Shown: positions 21,956-32,900 of the stretch, one piece after another | How the letters are laid out: each line of letters opens with the position of its first letter | Position numbering within the stretch: the first letter of the stretch is position 1 | NCBI GenBank assembly: GCA_017506865.1 | Contig: JAFCMP010000044.1 | Coordinates: forward strand, 248,001-312,000 | Length of the DNA stretch: 64,000 nucleotides | Reading direction: 5' to 3' | DNA from: Tribonema minus | Taxonomy: Eukaryota; Sar; Xanthophyceae; Tribonematales; Tribonemataceae | Translations under genes and position numbers: made by a program | Notes under the pieces: generated by a model | What the model saw: the letters and a program-made list of their open reading frames with translations, nothing else | What the model was told of the DNA's origin: nothing | The model's database searches: none

Positions 21956-24900
21956 ATGTCTGTGCGTAGGATCCTCTCATTGATCCTCTGCGGCTGTGTT
22001 CCAATGGCGACTCACGCATTTGCGGCAGCCTCTGTCGCGCGCAAGGTCTTGTGTCTGGATCCTGTATCAACAGCAGGGCAAAAGGTGAGCCAATGCGCTT
22101 TGGCGTTCACTGCAGGCTCAGGAAGTGTGTGCCATAAGTGCGGGTGCCTGTTATCAGTAGGCAAGACTAGTTGATCATTGTGCTGGTGCTCATTACTGGT
22201 AGGAACAAGAGTTGAGCTGGCAAGCATTTGCTGCAGAAACAGTTGCTGTATACCGCTTTTGAGCGAGTCAGGAGGTTTTTTGTTGCAACTTCAAACAGGC
22301 TCGAACACTCCGGACGAGAACGAGTCGCAGCTGCAAAGCGGTGCATACATTGATGGTGCCAACAACGGCTGCAAGGCATGCCTCAGTCCTGCGAGGCAGC
22401 TTTGCATTCACGCCAGAGCTTGCGGCAGTGTGCGAGACACTCCTTTCACAGTCAAATGCACCAAATTTGACTTCAAGCTTGCAACCAAACTGCCTCGCAG
22501 GAGCTGCAAGATGGCGGCTACGTGGTAGACTCGCGCAAAGCCGTTTCCAACGAGGAGATGGACGCGCTGCTTGCGTCGGGCGACTACTGCAGCGTCATCG
22601 TCAGGGCCGCCAACACGGTGCGCGCCGACACATTTGACGGCGCGAAGGGGAGCCTGGTGGTCGTCGGCCGCGCGGGGGTAGGTGAGCGCTGCTGCTGAGC
22701 AATGTTGCACCCTCGCGCTGCCGACGAGGCCTGCGGTGACAGAGCGCATATATGTCTGTATGTGTGGGGATGATGGTGTAGCAGCCGCTACGGCGCTGCG
22801 CCGTGTCTGGAGCCATGTTGCCGAGGCGGTGGGAACCATACCCATATGGTGTTGCTCTCGCTCCAAGGCAGCATGAATGAATGAGTGAAGTCAACGCTGC
22901 TTTGATGTCAGTGCCGGCTCCAATGCCAGCATCCACTCAGTGTCGCCGTATTCTCCGATATCAGCATGACCGCATTTTTCCCCAGCACTACGCTCAGCTT
23001 GCCTGTTGCGCCTGTGTATGTATGTATGCGCAGGCGTGGACAACATAGACCTGGAGGCGGCCAAACGCGCTGGGGTCACCGTCGTGAACGCGCCAAACGG
23101 CAACACGGGTGCCGTCGCGGAGCTCACGTTTGGCCTGCTAATAGCACAGGTGCTAGGCCACAAATGCTGTTCGCTGGTTGTCAGTAGTGTTTCATCCATT
23201 GTAGATGCTGTTGCGCGGCACGCTCCGCAATTGTTGCAGGGTCATTTGGTTACGATGTGGCTGTATTTCAATCACCGAGCAACGTGTGTGCATTCTGCTG
23301 ACCGCATCTGGCGAGCCGGCCTGCATACAACCTCGACGCTGGAGCGCTGTTGAAGTTGAAGTTTGAGACTCCACTAAGAAGAGCGTGCACACAGACATGA
23401 ACGAAATACTCATACTCAGATCCACATCTATCAATGAGGCAGTTGCCGCGGCGCCGATGAAGGTCACCTCACGCCCAGATCTACCGTCACACATGCAGGC
23501 CTTGCTTGCGTAGCCTCGACGCGCTAGAGCACTGTTGAACCGCGTAGCGCCAACATCAACTTCACTCCACTACTCATGAACGAAAGACTCAGACCCAGAC
23601 CTAGACCTAGGACCCAGACGACATGAGCTACTTGACGACCGTGCCACAACGCCCCTGCGCAGCCTTCTCATTGATCACGGCGAGCTGAACCGCTGCTTGT
23701 TTCCTTACAGGCAAGAAACATAATCGCGGCGCACAGGAGCATAGCAGAGGGGAAGTGGGACAAGAGCGCACTGCTGGGGCACAGCTTACAGGGGAAGACC
23801 CTGAGCATCGTCGGCATGGGGGGCATTGGCAGGGGGGTGGCGTCGCGTGCGCTGGCGTTCGGCATGAAGGTTGTCACGCCGCAGCGAAAGAGCGGGAGCA
23901 AAGCGCCAGGCAAGTCCGCGGCGAGTCCCTGTGCCCCGGCTCAACTTCAAGCAGTAATGTAACTGCCTCAAACGGTTGAAGTTAGGCCCCGAACCGCATT
24001 GACAACGAGTTGCGATGTAACTGCCACAGGGGACTGACGGGGCCATTAACGATGTGCATGACGAGACTCTATTTGCAGATCTCAAAGGTCAAGCGATTTT
24101 GACAGAAGTGCTGTAACTCAGCCTGTGAGCGCGGGACTCGTGCTTCGTCAGCTGCAGCTGCCACCGCTGCGGCACTGCGGGGCGGTGGCATGGCGGCAGC
24201 GCTCGAAGCGGTGCTCAGCGCGTAAAAGTGCGCACCGACAGCATGGATTTTTAACAAGTGATTTGTGGCTGCAACAGCAGATAGTAAATCGCATCAGCCT
24301 TGGTGTAAGAAAAAGGGTCAGGATCGGGGTCGAGGGCAGAGTGAGGATGACGGCTAGTTCAAGGGTTAGGGTAAGGGTGAGCCTAACCCTAACCCTAACC
24401 CTAAGCTTAGGGTGAGCCTGCAGCCGGACTGTGATAAGATGCCGTGGGGTGTATTCTACTCGAGCTCAGTTTGAAGTGCACTGATAAGGGCATCTGGAGT
24501 GCACTAATAAGGGCATGCCGCCCCACAAACCGCCGTACTCATCGTGCCCGGGGCAGCTGCAGAGGCCTCGCACCCGTTCATGTGGTCCTAGCACTCTGCG
24601 CATCTGCTGCTGAGCATGCCATTACAAAACGACCTGACACGGAGGTAATGTTCTGGTCGCCTGCTCTTGCGTACTCGCCATACTTGAGGTACAGTGCTCC
24701 AGCAAAAGCTCAAGATTCCTGCACGAACGTCCCTCCGTGACATGTCCGACATGCGTGCGGATTCATCGCAACTAAGTCGTGCCAGTCTGACGATCGGCAT
24801 GATCATACCCATGTATCGTCTTGTCATATGCAATTGATGGCGTGCGGGTAGTGGCAGCGCTCGATGACGTGCTCGCGGCGTACGCCTACCTGACGCTCAT

Positions 24901-26662
24901 ACCTACGTACCCCCTCGTCACATGCAGTCAACGGCGTACAGGTGGTGGCAGCACTCGACGACTCGCAGTGTGAGACTACCTGACACTCATACCTACATAC
25001 CCTCTCATCATACCTACGTACCTTCTTGTCACGCGCAGTCGACGGCGTGCAGGTGATGGCATCGCTCGACGACGTGCTCGCTTCGTGCGATTACCTGACG
25101 CTGCACGTGCCGCTGTCGGACAGCACGCGCGACATGATAGGGCGCGACCAGCTGGCCAAGATGAAGAGGACGGCAGTGCTCATCAACGCCGCGCGGGGGG
25201 GTGTGGTTGACGAGACAGGTGCAGTTTCAACCTCAACTTTGAAGTATTAGTGCACCGCGCCCTGAGCTGGTGTCGTGGCAGGCAGATAGATGTATGAGTC
25301 AGCAGCCGTCCGCGGCATTTGTGTGTGGGGTGTCAGGAGGCGCTGTTGCCACTGCTAACATGCGCGCAGCATTTGCTGTTTGAAGCTGTTGCTGCCTCAG
25401 AGGCAAATTGGCAGAACTGTGTCCACTACATAATGTGCATGACCGCTACCTAAACTGTCTCCATCAGTGCCCTCCTGTAGGCATGATTGCACATGAGCGT
25501 GTCTCCAGTTAGACGACAGGTACATCAAATTGACCATGAGGTGGTCGCCGTCCCTCCCTCATGTCCCTCGTGTCGCTGATATGAAAGTCAGTCTGCATGT
25601 GCAGGCATTAGCAGCGAAGGCCGCATTCACATCCACAATGTACGCACATGCGCATTGCTGCACCACGCGCCGCAAGCGTGTGTGCGCCAGGGCCACTGAC
25701 GTTGAACGGCTATGTTGCATTTCAGAAATGTACAACACAGGGTTCAGCGCAACACGCACGGCATGCTGTATAGGTACACACACGCGGCGGCACCCCGCGC
25801 CCGCTTCGCTTATACTTTCAAGTTCTTGTGTATGCGCACTTGCATATGTATACCCTCTTGACTACATGCGTATACGCTGCCCCGTTTTGCCCCCAGCTGG
25901 GCCAAGCGTCTGGCATTGCTCAGACTAGGCATGAACTGAAGCTCAGTGCATCTCCGCTGCTCACTCCCCGCCACCGCCACCAGCACTGCTCGAAGCGCTA
26001 GAAGGCGGGCGATTAGGGGGAGCAGCGCTAGATGTCTTCACCAATGAGGGGGCACCTCTAGACCCAATAGTGCAGAAGCTGGCTTTACATCCACGAGTGG
26101 TATGCACGCCACACCTGGTAAGCCATGCATATGGGGCTCGCGAGAGGCTGCAGAAATTTTGTGACGTGACTAGCTCGCGCGCTTGCCCGCATATATATCC
26201 TGACTGCGACTTCAGCCTCCAGTGACATTATCACAGATTGCGTGCGCATACAAATCGATGATGATAGAAGCATGTGGCAGGGCATTGTTGCTACAGTGGG
26301 TTGCAACCCAAAATGCACAAGCCTTTCCTGTACTTCTACAGTCAGAATGACACTGGTGGAATGCAAATTGATTGTATTGTCAACACCTTAGTTTTCAAAA
26401 GTGTCAGCGCACCTCTTTTTTCTGTGCAGAACAGTATGTACGCACGTAAAGCCCACGTGCGCCGCCTGCTTGCTGTGAATCCCAGTATGGCCGTACCGTC
26501 GTGATGTGGCATTATCTTTTAGGACTCTACATCTTGCTCTGCACTGCACAGGGCGCAGCAACGGCGGAGGCGGGCGATCTCGTCATGAGCGAGGTCTGCA
26601 ATGCCGTCAAGGCAGTGCTCGACGGGCAAGACCCGGGAGAGTGTCTGGTGCAAGGCACATAG
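21956..26662 (+). CDS. D-3-phosphoglycerate dehydrogenase (2-hydroxyacid dehydrogenase), plastid-targeted
   Basis: Exons 21956-22084, 22501-22681, 23034-23149, 23711-23909, 25039-25218, 25984-26117, 26552-26662 (TAG); 349 residues. Intron 4 is GC-AG (CAG|GCAAGT) and is confirmed by phase. The N-terminus is a signal peptide ending at ATHA-F, then AAASVARK: the plastid-import bipartite form. Seen: substrate-domain [15 protein letters not shown] and [20 protein letters not shown]-binding GMGGIGRG (177-184), [12 protein letters not shown], and the catalytic triad Arg261 ([10 protein letters not shown]), Glu290 ([10 protein letters not shown]), His312 (CTPHLGAAT). The family oxidises 3-phosphoglycerate to 3-phosphohydroxypyruvate, the first step of serine synthesis from photosynthate. 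The regulatory intervening and ACT domains of long SerA enzymes are missing, so this is the short form; another D-2-hydroxyacid substrate cannot be excluded. A second, peptide-identical last exon lies at 27871. Confidence 0.87.
24361..24418. repeat. head-to-head telomere-like repeats
   Basis: AGGGTTAGGGTAAGGGTGAG is followed at once by three to four CCTAAC units and then by TTAGGGTGAG, so the array folds back on itself. It lies in phosphoglycerate dehydrogenase intron 4. Confidence 0.8.
24808..25000 (+). repeat. two decayed copies of the phosphoglycerate dehydrogenase exon-5 start
   Basis: Copy 1 (24834-24900) keeps GATGGCGTGCGGGTAGTGGC and the following exon bases, but its acceptor AG has become AT. 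Copy 2 (24920-24990) keeps a CAG acceptor, yet hits an in-frame TGA after about 18 codons. The true exon begins at 25039. CATACCTACGTACC-like linkers separate the units. Confidence 0.85.
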
Positions 26663-28760
26663 CCGCGAGCGTTGCGTGGTGTACATACCTAGACTTTAAC
26701 CCTACAATTCCAATCTAAGACTGGAGGCAGAGTCTGGTGCACAGGGTTTAAATCCGGGCTTACGTGTGCTTTTTCAGTGTATACTTTGGCTGGCGTCGCT
26801 GCCAGCATGTGCGCATCGTTTGCTTCCCAAGGCCAAGTGGCAACTCACAATACATACAGTACATGGTTATCGTACATTTGCACCTCTTCAGACAAGATGT
26901 GCACTGCTCTTGTGATGCCACTGTCTGCACCTTTGCTCGTCATGGCCATGTGAAACCGCGTGCCATTCCAGCAATCATGTGCTCCAGTTGTATGAACAGC
27001 TAGTTGTGCCTGCAAGCCGATTGATGTGGCGTTACTACATCAAAGCACACGTTTGGTCGCCAAATGTCCCTAGCCAAATGTCCCTAGCCCATGCCAATGT
27101 TGCTCAGCTGTTCAACAGCACACGTCACAACATGATGTGCTCTACGTCCTTGACAAGCATTATGCGGTATACCCTACCGACGTGATAATACAAGCGTGGT
27201 CACCACAAGATCTCAGGTGCATGCCAACGTTACGTTGCGCATGCATACTTATTCACTTCCGCTTGAGGGGCAGCAACATTTGTACTTGAATCCCAGACGT
27301 CAAGGCATGTTGGATTGCCAACCTTCACAGCACTGCCTTGACTCACAATCTCTAAGCATGCGTCGCAAGTCTTGCATTGCGACTGCGCGCATTAGTATGA
27401 TCTACTTCCGCGTACAGCCAGCGACTCATCTGTACATCGCAACTGGTGAGTCGAAGTGATGCACCGCTGCATGCGTTGCAGTCCCTGCCACCTACAGTGC
27501 TTCTCTAATCACAGCTCAGTCATGTTGCTTATTGTGAATAACCTGCAATGATCACATCAGATAATGTGTGGCGTGTGCGCACCGCTGTAGAAGTAGTTGT
27601 GTGCAGGGCACTGTAGTTGTGTCGGGCTGCAAACCAAAATCACCGGCGATGCTCTTGCTAATGCACATTTTTTCAATCAGATTGGATGCCAATCAACTGC
27701 ATTGTAAGCACAGGCCAGCACGCTTGCTTAGTCGGGAATGCTGTGTCGAACATGAGAATGAATGCAGACAAGCCTGTGTGTGCCCTGGTTGCTGTGAAAC
27801 CCAGTATGGTCATAGCGTATTAAACTGACACACATACCATTATACACATATGTTGCCATGCACTGCACAGGGCGCGGCAACGGCAGAGGCAGGTGATCTC
27901 GTCATGAGCGAGGTCTGCAACGCGGTAAAGGCAGTGCTCGACGGGCAAGACCCGGGAGAGTGCCTGGTGCAAGGCACATAGCCGCGAGCGTTGCGTGGTG
28001 TACATACCTAGACCCTTGCCCTAACCCTAATCTCAGACTGGCAGCACAGTCTGGTGCGCAGGTTTAAATCCGGCCTTACGTGTGCTTTTACAGTATATAT
28101 TTCGGTCGCCGGCGCTGCCGGCATCGGCTCATTGTTGCTACGCGGCTGCCCTGATTCGCTTCCCACGGCCAAGTGGCAACTTACACTACATACAATACAT
28201 GGTGATTGTACATGCGCACCTCTTCAGAACAGGATGTGCACTGCTCTCGCAATGCCACCGTCTGCGTCTTGCTCGTCATGGCGCTGAAATCTCAGGAATT
28301 CCAACAATGATGTGCTCCAGGTGTACAACAAGCTGGTCGTGCCTGCAGGCCGGCCGATGTGGTGCAACTACATCAACGCACATGCCTGGTCAGCATTGTC
28401 CCCTGGCACATGGCACTGTTGCTTGGCCGTACTTCGACTGCACACGTCACGATATGATGTGCTCTATGTCCTGGACAAGTTGATCATGTCGGAAACCCAA
28501 CGACATAGTAATACAAAGCGTGGTCACATGATATCAGGTGCATGTGCATGCCAACGTTGCGCATTTGTGCGTGAACCCCACACCTCACGGAATGTTTGAT
28601 TTGCCAATCTTCTGAGCGCTGCCTTAACTCACCTCTCTTTAGAAAATGTGCTGCAAGTCTCGTATTGTGACTGCGCGCATGAGTGCAATCTGCATCCGTG
28701 TACAGCCAATGGCTCATGTGTACATTGCGAGTTGAAGTGACGCACTGTTGCAGGCATTGC
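26240..28760 (+). repeat. ~1.32-kb tandem duplication containing the phosphoglycerate dehydrogenase last exon
   Basis: Unit 1 runs from about 26240 to 27555, unit 2 from about 27560 to 28760. Matching landmarks: GGTTGCAACCCAAAAT (26298) with GGCTGCAAACCAAAAT (27622); last exon 26552 with 27871; TTTAAATCCGGGCTTACGTG (26748) with TTTAAATCCGGCCTTACGTG (28062). Non-exon parts have diverged visibly, with substitutions and indels, whereas the exon retains its peptide. Confidence 0.88.
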
Positions 28761-29080
28761 ATGCAATCTGCGCCATTGGTATGCCACAGGTCCAGCAGCT
28801 GAATTATCCACCACTCTACTGCAGTGCCAAATGTGCACAGTCAAGCAGCAGCAGCAGCGTGCTCTTGCTGCTCTGCTCACAGCAGCGACAACACGCAAAC
28901 ACTTGCTGCACAACCTCGCTAACAGGTGACACAGCGTGATGACGCATGCACACGTTTTCATGCGTCTACAAGGGCGATGTGCAGGCCACGCAAGCACAGC
29001 AGCAGCAGAATCAAGAACCAAGAGTCGTCAGTAGCTAGACACGCGTACTTGACTATTGCGCAGTGGTACATGCGAGGACG
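26663..29080. other. non-coding 3' flank of the phosphoglycerate dehydrogenase gene
   Basis: Apart from the duplicated exon at 27871-27981, this holds the rest of the 1.3-kb tandem units and the 3' end of the bL19m gene (which reads leftwards). No other coding sequence that I can support. Confidence 0.6.
27871..27981 (+). CDS. duplicate terminal exon of phosphoglycerate dehydrogenase (possible alternative last exon)
   Basis: Preceded by the same TGCACAG acceptor as the 26552 exon. It encodes the same 36 residues ([12 protein letters not shown] ... CLVQGT) and the same TAG. Eight of 37 codons differ, every one at the third position and synonymous. Spliced to exon 6 (donor at 26118) it would give an identical protein. 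Whether it is transcribed as an alternative 3' end, or is a recent copy not yet decayed, cannot be read from the sequence. Confidence 0.6.
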   Translation, partial: GAATAEAGDLVMSEVCNAVKAVLDGQDPGECLVQGT

Positions 29081-29686
29081 CTATTGTTTTGGCTTCCGCG
29101 GCGTCGTGTGGTGCGGATTTGAGAACTGCCGCCCCGTCACCTGCGAGTACTTGTTGTCCAGGTTGCGCAGGTAGTAGATCTTGGAGGGACGCACCCTCTT
29201 CCCCTCCTGCTTCCCCTCGTAGATGGCCCTCCGCTTGAGCACCGTTATGGACTTGAGCAGCGGCGAGTACAGCGGCACGCGCCGCTCTATCGCCTCGTCA
29301 TACAGCACGTCTCTCACGATGAAGCTGGAGGCGATGCCCCGCTTGAACCTCCCCAGGACTATGCCCCTCACCGGCTCCGCCTTGGGTGCCGTCATGTACG
29401 GCAGCATCTGGCACTCGATGGCGTCTCCAGTCTTGAAGTCCGGAAAGTCCAGCGGCCTGGCTGCTATGGCCTCCTTCTGCACGAACCCCAGTAACATGGA
29501 GGCCCGCTTCTCAGGGATTTTGTGCTTGATGCGCCGCTGCGGCTGCTGCTGCTGCTGGAAGCCCTCATGCTGCTCTGTTGACGATTGTGCAGTGCTCTGA
29601 GAGCTGAGCCGACGTAGCCCTCTGTACGCAGCCCCCCTGCACGACGCCAGCGGCTGCGCCAGAGCTCTCAAGCTGGACAAGCTCAT
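29081..29686 (-). CDS. MRPL19: mitochondrial large-subunit ribosomal protein bL19m
   Basis: Single uninterrupted exon, 201 residues from the ATG at 29686 to the TAG at 29081; the upstream in-frame TTG is not a likely start. Residues 1 to about 32 are rich in Arg, Ser and Ala without acidic residues (MSLSSLRALAQPLASCRGAA), a mitochondrial presequence. A Gln-rich linker follows. The L19 core is recognisable in the TGDAIECQMLPY, RGIVLGRFKRGIASSFIVRDV, ERRVPLYSPLLKSITVLKRR and RPSKIYYLRN segments; bacterial L19 has the matching GVVIARR...TFTVRKIS, VERIFPLHSP and RAKLYYLR elements. It sits at the 30S/50S-equivalent interface of the mitoribosome. It is the only intronless gene in the window. It shares a 218-base upstream region with the divergently transcribed L-galactonolactone dehydrogenase gene, which also encodes a mitochondrial protein. 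Confidence 0.88.
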   Translation of the reverse strand: MSLSSLRALAQPLASCRGAAYRGLRRLSSQSTAQSSTEQHEGFQQQQQPQRRIKHKIPEKRASMLLGFVQKEAIAARPLDFPDFKTGDAIECQMLPYMTAPKAEPVRGIVLGRFKRGIASSFIVRDVLYDEAIERRVPLYSPLLKSITVLKRRAIYEGKQEGKRVRPSKIYYLRNLDNKYSQVTGRQFSNPHHTTPRKPKQ

Positions 29687-29904
29687 CGCTGCTGTGGTTG
29701 CTATCGCCAAGTCTCAAACTCGCCTTCCGTCGAGCGGAGTCCGCTGCTGAGCGAAGCCAGTACTGTTTTGAAGTGCACGTGGTCTAGAGATCTCTGTTCG
29801 CGCTGCCAAACACTTCCAAGACGGATTGAAGTTGTGAGAAGTTGGTGCTGAAGTTGTGGGAAGTTGGCTGAGCTGACGAGAGGACACACCCGACAGCCGA
29901 AGAT
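29687..29904. promoter_or_regulatory. bidirectional promoter, bL19m (-) / L-galactonolactone dehydrogenase (+)
   Basis: Only 218 bases lie between the two diverging start codons. TTGAAGT-type heptamers occur at about 29769 and 29826, with a related CTGAAGTTG at about 29849. No TATA box is evident. Confidence 0.65.
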
Positions 29905-32900
29905 ATGATGTTGCGTGCTGTACTGCGCAATCGGCGCGCAGTGGTCAGATTGGCTGCTGCTCCATTGCAAGGGCAGCAACAACGAAATGTGCAGGGTGCT
30001 ACCGCTGCGTACGTAGCGCAGCACCGATGGAGAGACAACAACAACAGTGGTAGCTGGCATGATTACATGCCTTTGGCTGTGACAGCAGTGGGTGCAGCTG
30101 GGGCTGCTGCTGCCTGTTCAGCGGATACATCGGAGGATGTTGAGAACTGGAGCAGCACACACAAGGTCACAACCAAGCTGTACTTGAAGCCGGAGTCCAC
30201 TGAAGAGGCAAGTGACATTTGCTGTGTGATGTGTCGCTCGGTGCTCACAAGAGTTGCAGGTGTCGTGTGTGAGTGTCGCTGTGTAAAGGAGCATCAGTGT
30301 AGTAAGCTCACGGTCATCGAATCCTGTGTCTTTTCGCTCTGACATGCCTCAGTATCCTGCAGATGCGCCAGCCCCTACTGTGTTCAGCAGGCATCACCAG
30401 TATCATTGCCGTCATCCCCTTTGTGCTTGTGCTCATCATCCACAGGTGGAGCAGATCATTGCCGGTGCTCACAAGGCGGGAACGAAAGTGAGAGTCGTTG
30501 GTAACGCGCTCTCACCCAACGCCATAGGCCTCAGCACGGACACCATGCTGACGCTGGCACTGTGCGATAAGGTGCTGTCGGTGGACCCCATGCGCAAGAC
30601 CGTGCGGGTGCAGGCGGGGGCGCGCGTGCAGCAAGTGGTGGACGCGCTGACGCCATACAAGTGAGTAAAACGACTACATACAGTACTCAAGTAACCAATA
30701 GAGCAGTGAGTTGAGTATCCATTCACATCTGACTTCCGGAAGAGGTAGTGCTGGCCAGCAGGCATTTGGTTTGCGGACTGCTAGACATCGTACGAGGCGG
30801 CTGAGTGCTTGACGCATCCCATGCGGCGCTGCGGCGTACAGGTATTGGCCCTGCTGCCGAGTCGCTGCCTGTTGACGCCAGCCGCACCACCATGAGTGTA
30901 GTGGCCAGGCACGTATGTATGAATGTATGCATCACGCAGCAGTGAATGCGTTGCGCATTGCATGGGCACCTACAAGGGAGCACAGCGTATGCAAAAAGAA
31001 GCGCAGCATTTGCACTGCCATATGTCTCAGCCGCAGACCGGGAACTTCGTCTCACGGCCATACACGCATGAAGGCATCAGCTTGCGCGAGCACAGCATGG
31101 TCGAGCGCATGATTGTGAGAGCGTACATCTCGTAGTGAAGTGACTGCATCGCGCTCATGATCCTCGATGGCAAAGAGTCAAGCAAAGGTGGCAGACATTC
31201 GAGCACGTGTGGTGTGATACTGGTCATATGCTCACAGTGTCCATGTTGAAGTTACGACTTAATTCAGCTTAAGCTGACGGAGTTACAGTTCAGTATGGCG
31301 AAGTCTGGCGAATTGATGAGCAGTACAAGCACATTTTTTTTACATGAGGCAGTGGCTGAGCGCTGTCGTTGTTGACAACTGTTCGCTGACACGTTTTGTC
31401 TTGTTGTCAGGCACGTACGTGTATGGTATACATGCACACGTGTGCTTTTCCGGCTGAATGGCGCGGACACTGCTCGCAATACCTGACATGCACTCGTTCC
31501 CATGGTGCAATGTATACAAACTGTCATTGGCAGCTCACCAGCGTGTGCATGTATGCAGTATCGGCATGTGACTCTCACACTGCTCAGCAGCACCACAGGC
31601 CACTACAGTCTGTTCGCGCCCCATTGTTAACTGGCATTATTATTCTTGTTGTGTCCCCTGCAGCCTCACTCTGCAAAACTACGCGTCAATCAGCGAACAG
31701 CAGATTGGGGGCTTTCTTCAGGTGGGGGCTCACGGCACGGGTGTCACCATACCCCCCGTGGATGAGCAGATCATCTCTATGCGGCTGGTAACGCCGGGGT
31801 TAGGAGCAATAGAGCTGTCAGAGGTGAGCAAAACAGTTGCAAAAGTAGCAGGATACTTCAAGTAGGTGACTTTCCGATGTCGTGTGACTGCAGGCAGTTT
31901 GTCGTCCATGACGAAGCCCCTTCGTTCGGCCACCACGTCAGCACACAGAGTCGTGGGCGCAGAGTAGCAATAAGGTTCGGCAAAGAGGGGATCACACATG
32001 CGTGGAAAGCTGTGTTGGTGTACTTGAACTGACTCATGCTCTAGAACAAGTCACCACCACGTGGCAAGTCACGTCCGCCACTGCTGGCGAGCCAACGAAG
32101 TGAGCATCTCAATAGAACCGTCAGTGCTCACCCTAGTAGAGTACCTGCGAAAGAGTCGTTGTTTTGGATATGCTGTCTACTTTGCCTTCACTGCTAGCTT
32201 CAATTTCAGTATCAATTTCAAGCCCATTTTGTACAGCACACGCTGCTGTTCTCACCAACGGCGTCACCCAGTGTCAGGCACTGGTAGACCAACAGGTTCT
32301 TGCTCTTAGCGCCGCTTGGAGGTACAGTACGCAGTCAGTACATCGCTGAACTGCTCTGTGCTGACTAAATTGTGCTGTCGCGGCGCACATGACGGCACGT
32401 CACTCTTGCGCGCTTGCGCAAATAACGAGGCACCATGTGTCATGGCACGACGCGGAGTTGTAGGCGTTGCAACTTTGGTGAAAATCAGGGTTAGAGCCTC
32501 ACCACAATGGTCTGCATGCAGTTACTCCGGTGTCAACAACGTTGTCGCGTTCCTCAATGTGGAAGTGCAGGACTTGGACCCGGACCTGTTCAGGCTGGCC
32601 AAAGTGGGTCTCGGGGCTCTAGGCGTGGTGACAGAGGTGACCATTCAGTGTGTGCCGAGACACCTTCTCACTGAGAAGACATGGGTCTTGACCAGAGCAG
32701 AGGTGAGCGAGCATATGCAAGCTCAGTGTATTTGACAGATGGCATTGTCTTCAGGGCATAATTTAGGTTTTAATCGCAGAGAGTATAGGCTCATGCGCTC
32801 TCCTGCTTGCAGCTGCCCGCACTGACGCGTTGTGTAGCGACATACATGCGCAAGCGGCACCATTGTGTGCATTGGTGATGATGAGTCGCTTGTATGCGGA

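Noticed and set aside
26746-26760. GGTTTAAATCC, resembling a tRNA B box (also at 28060)
   Set aside because: No A box, acceptor stem or cloverleaf can be built around either site; they are matching parts of the 1.3-kb tandem duplication.
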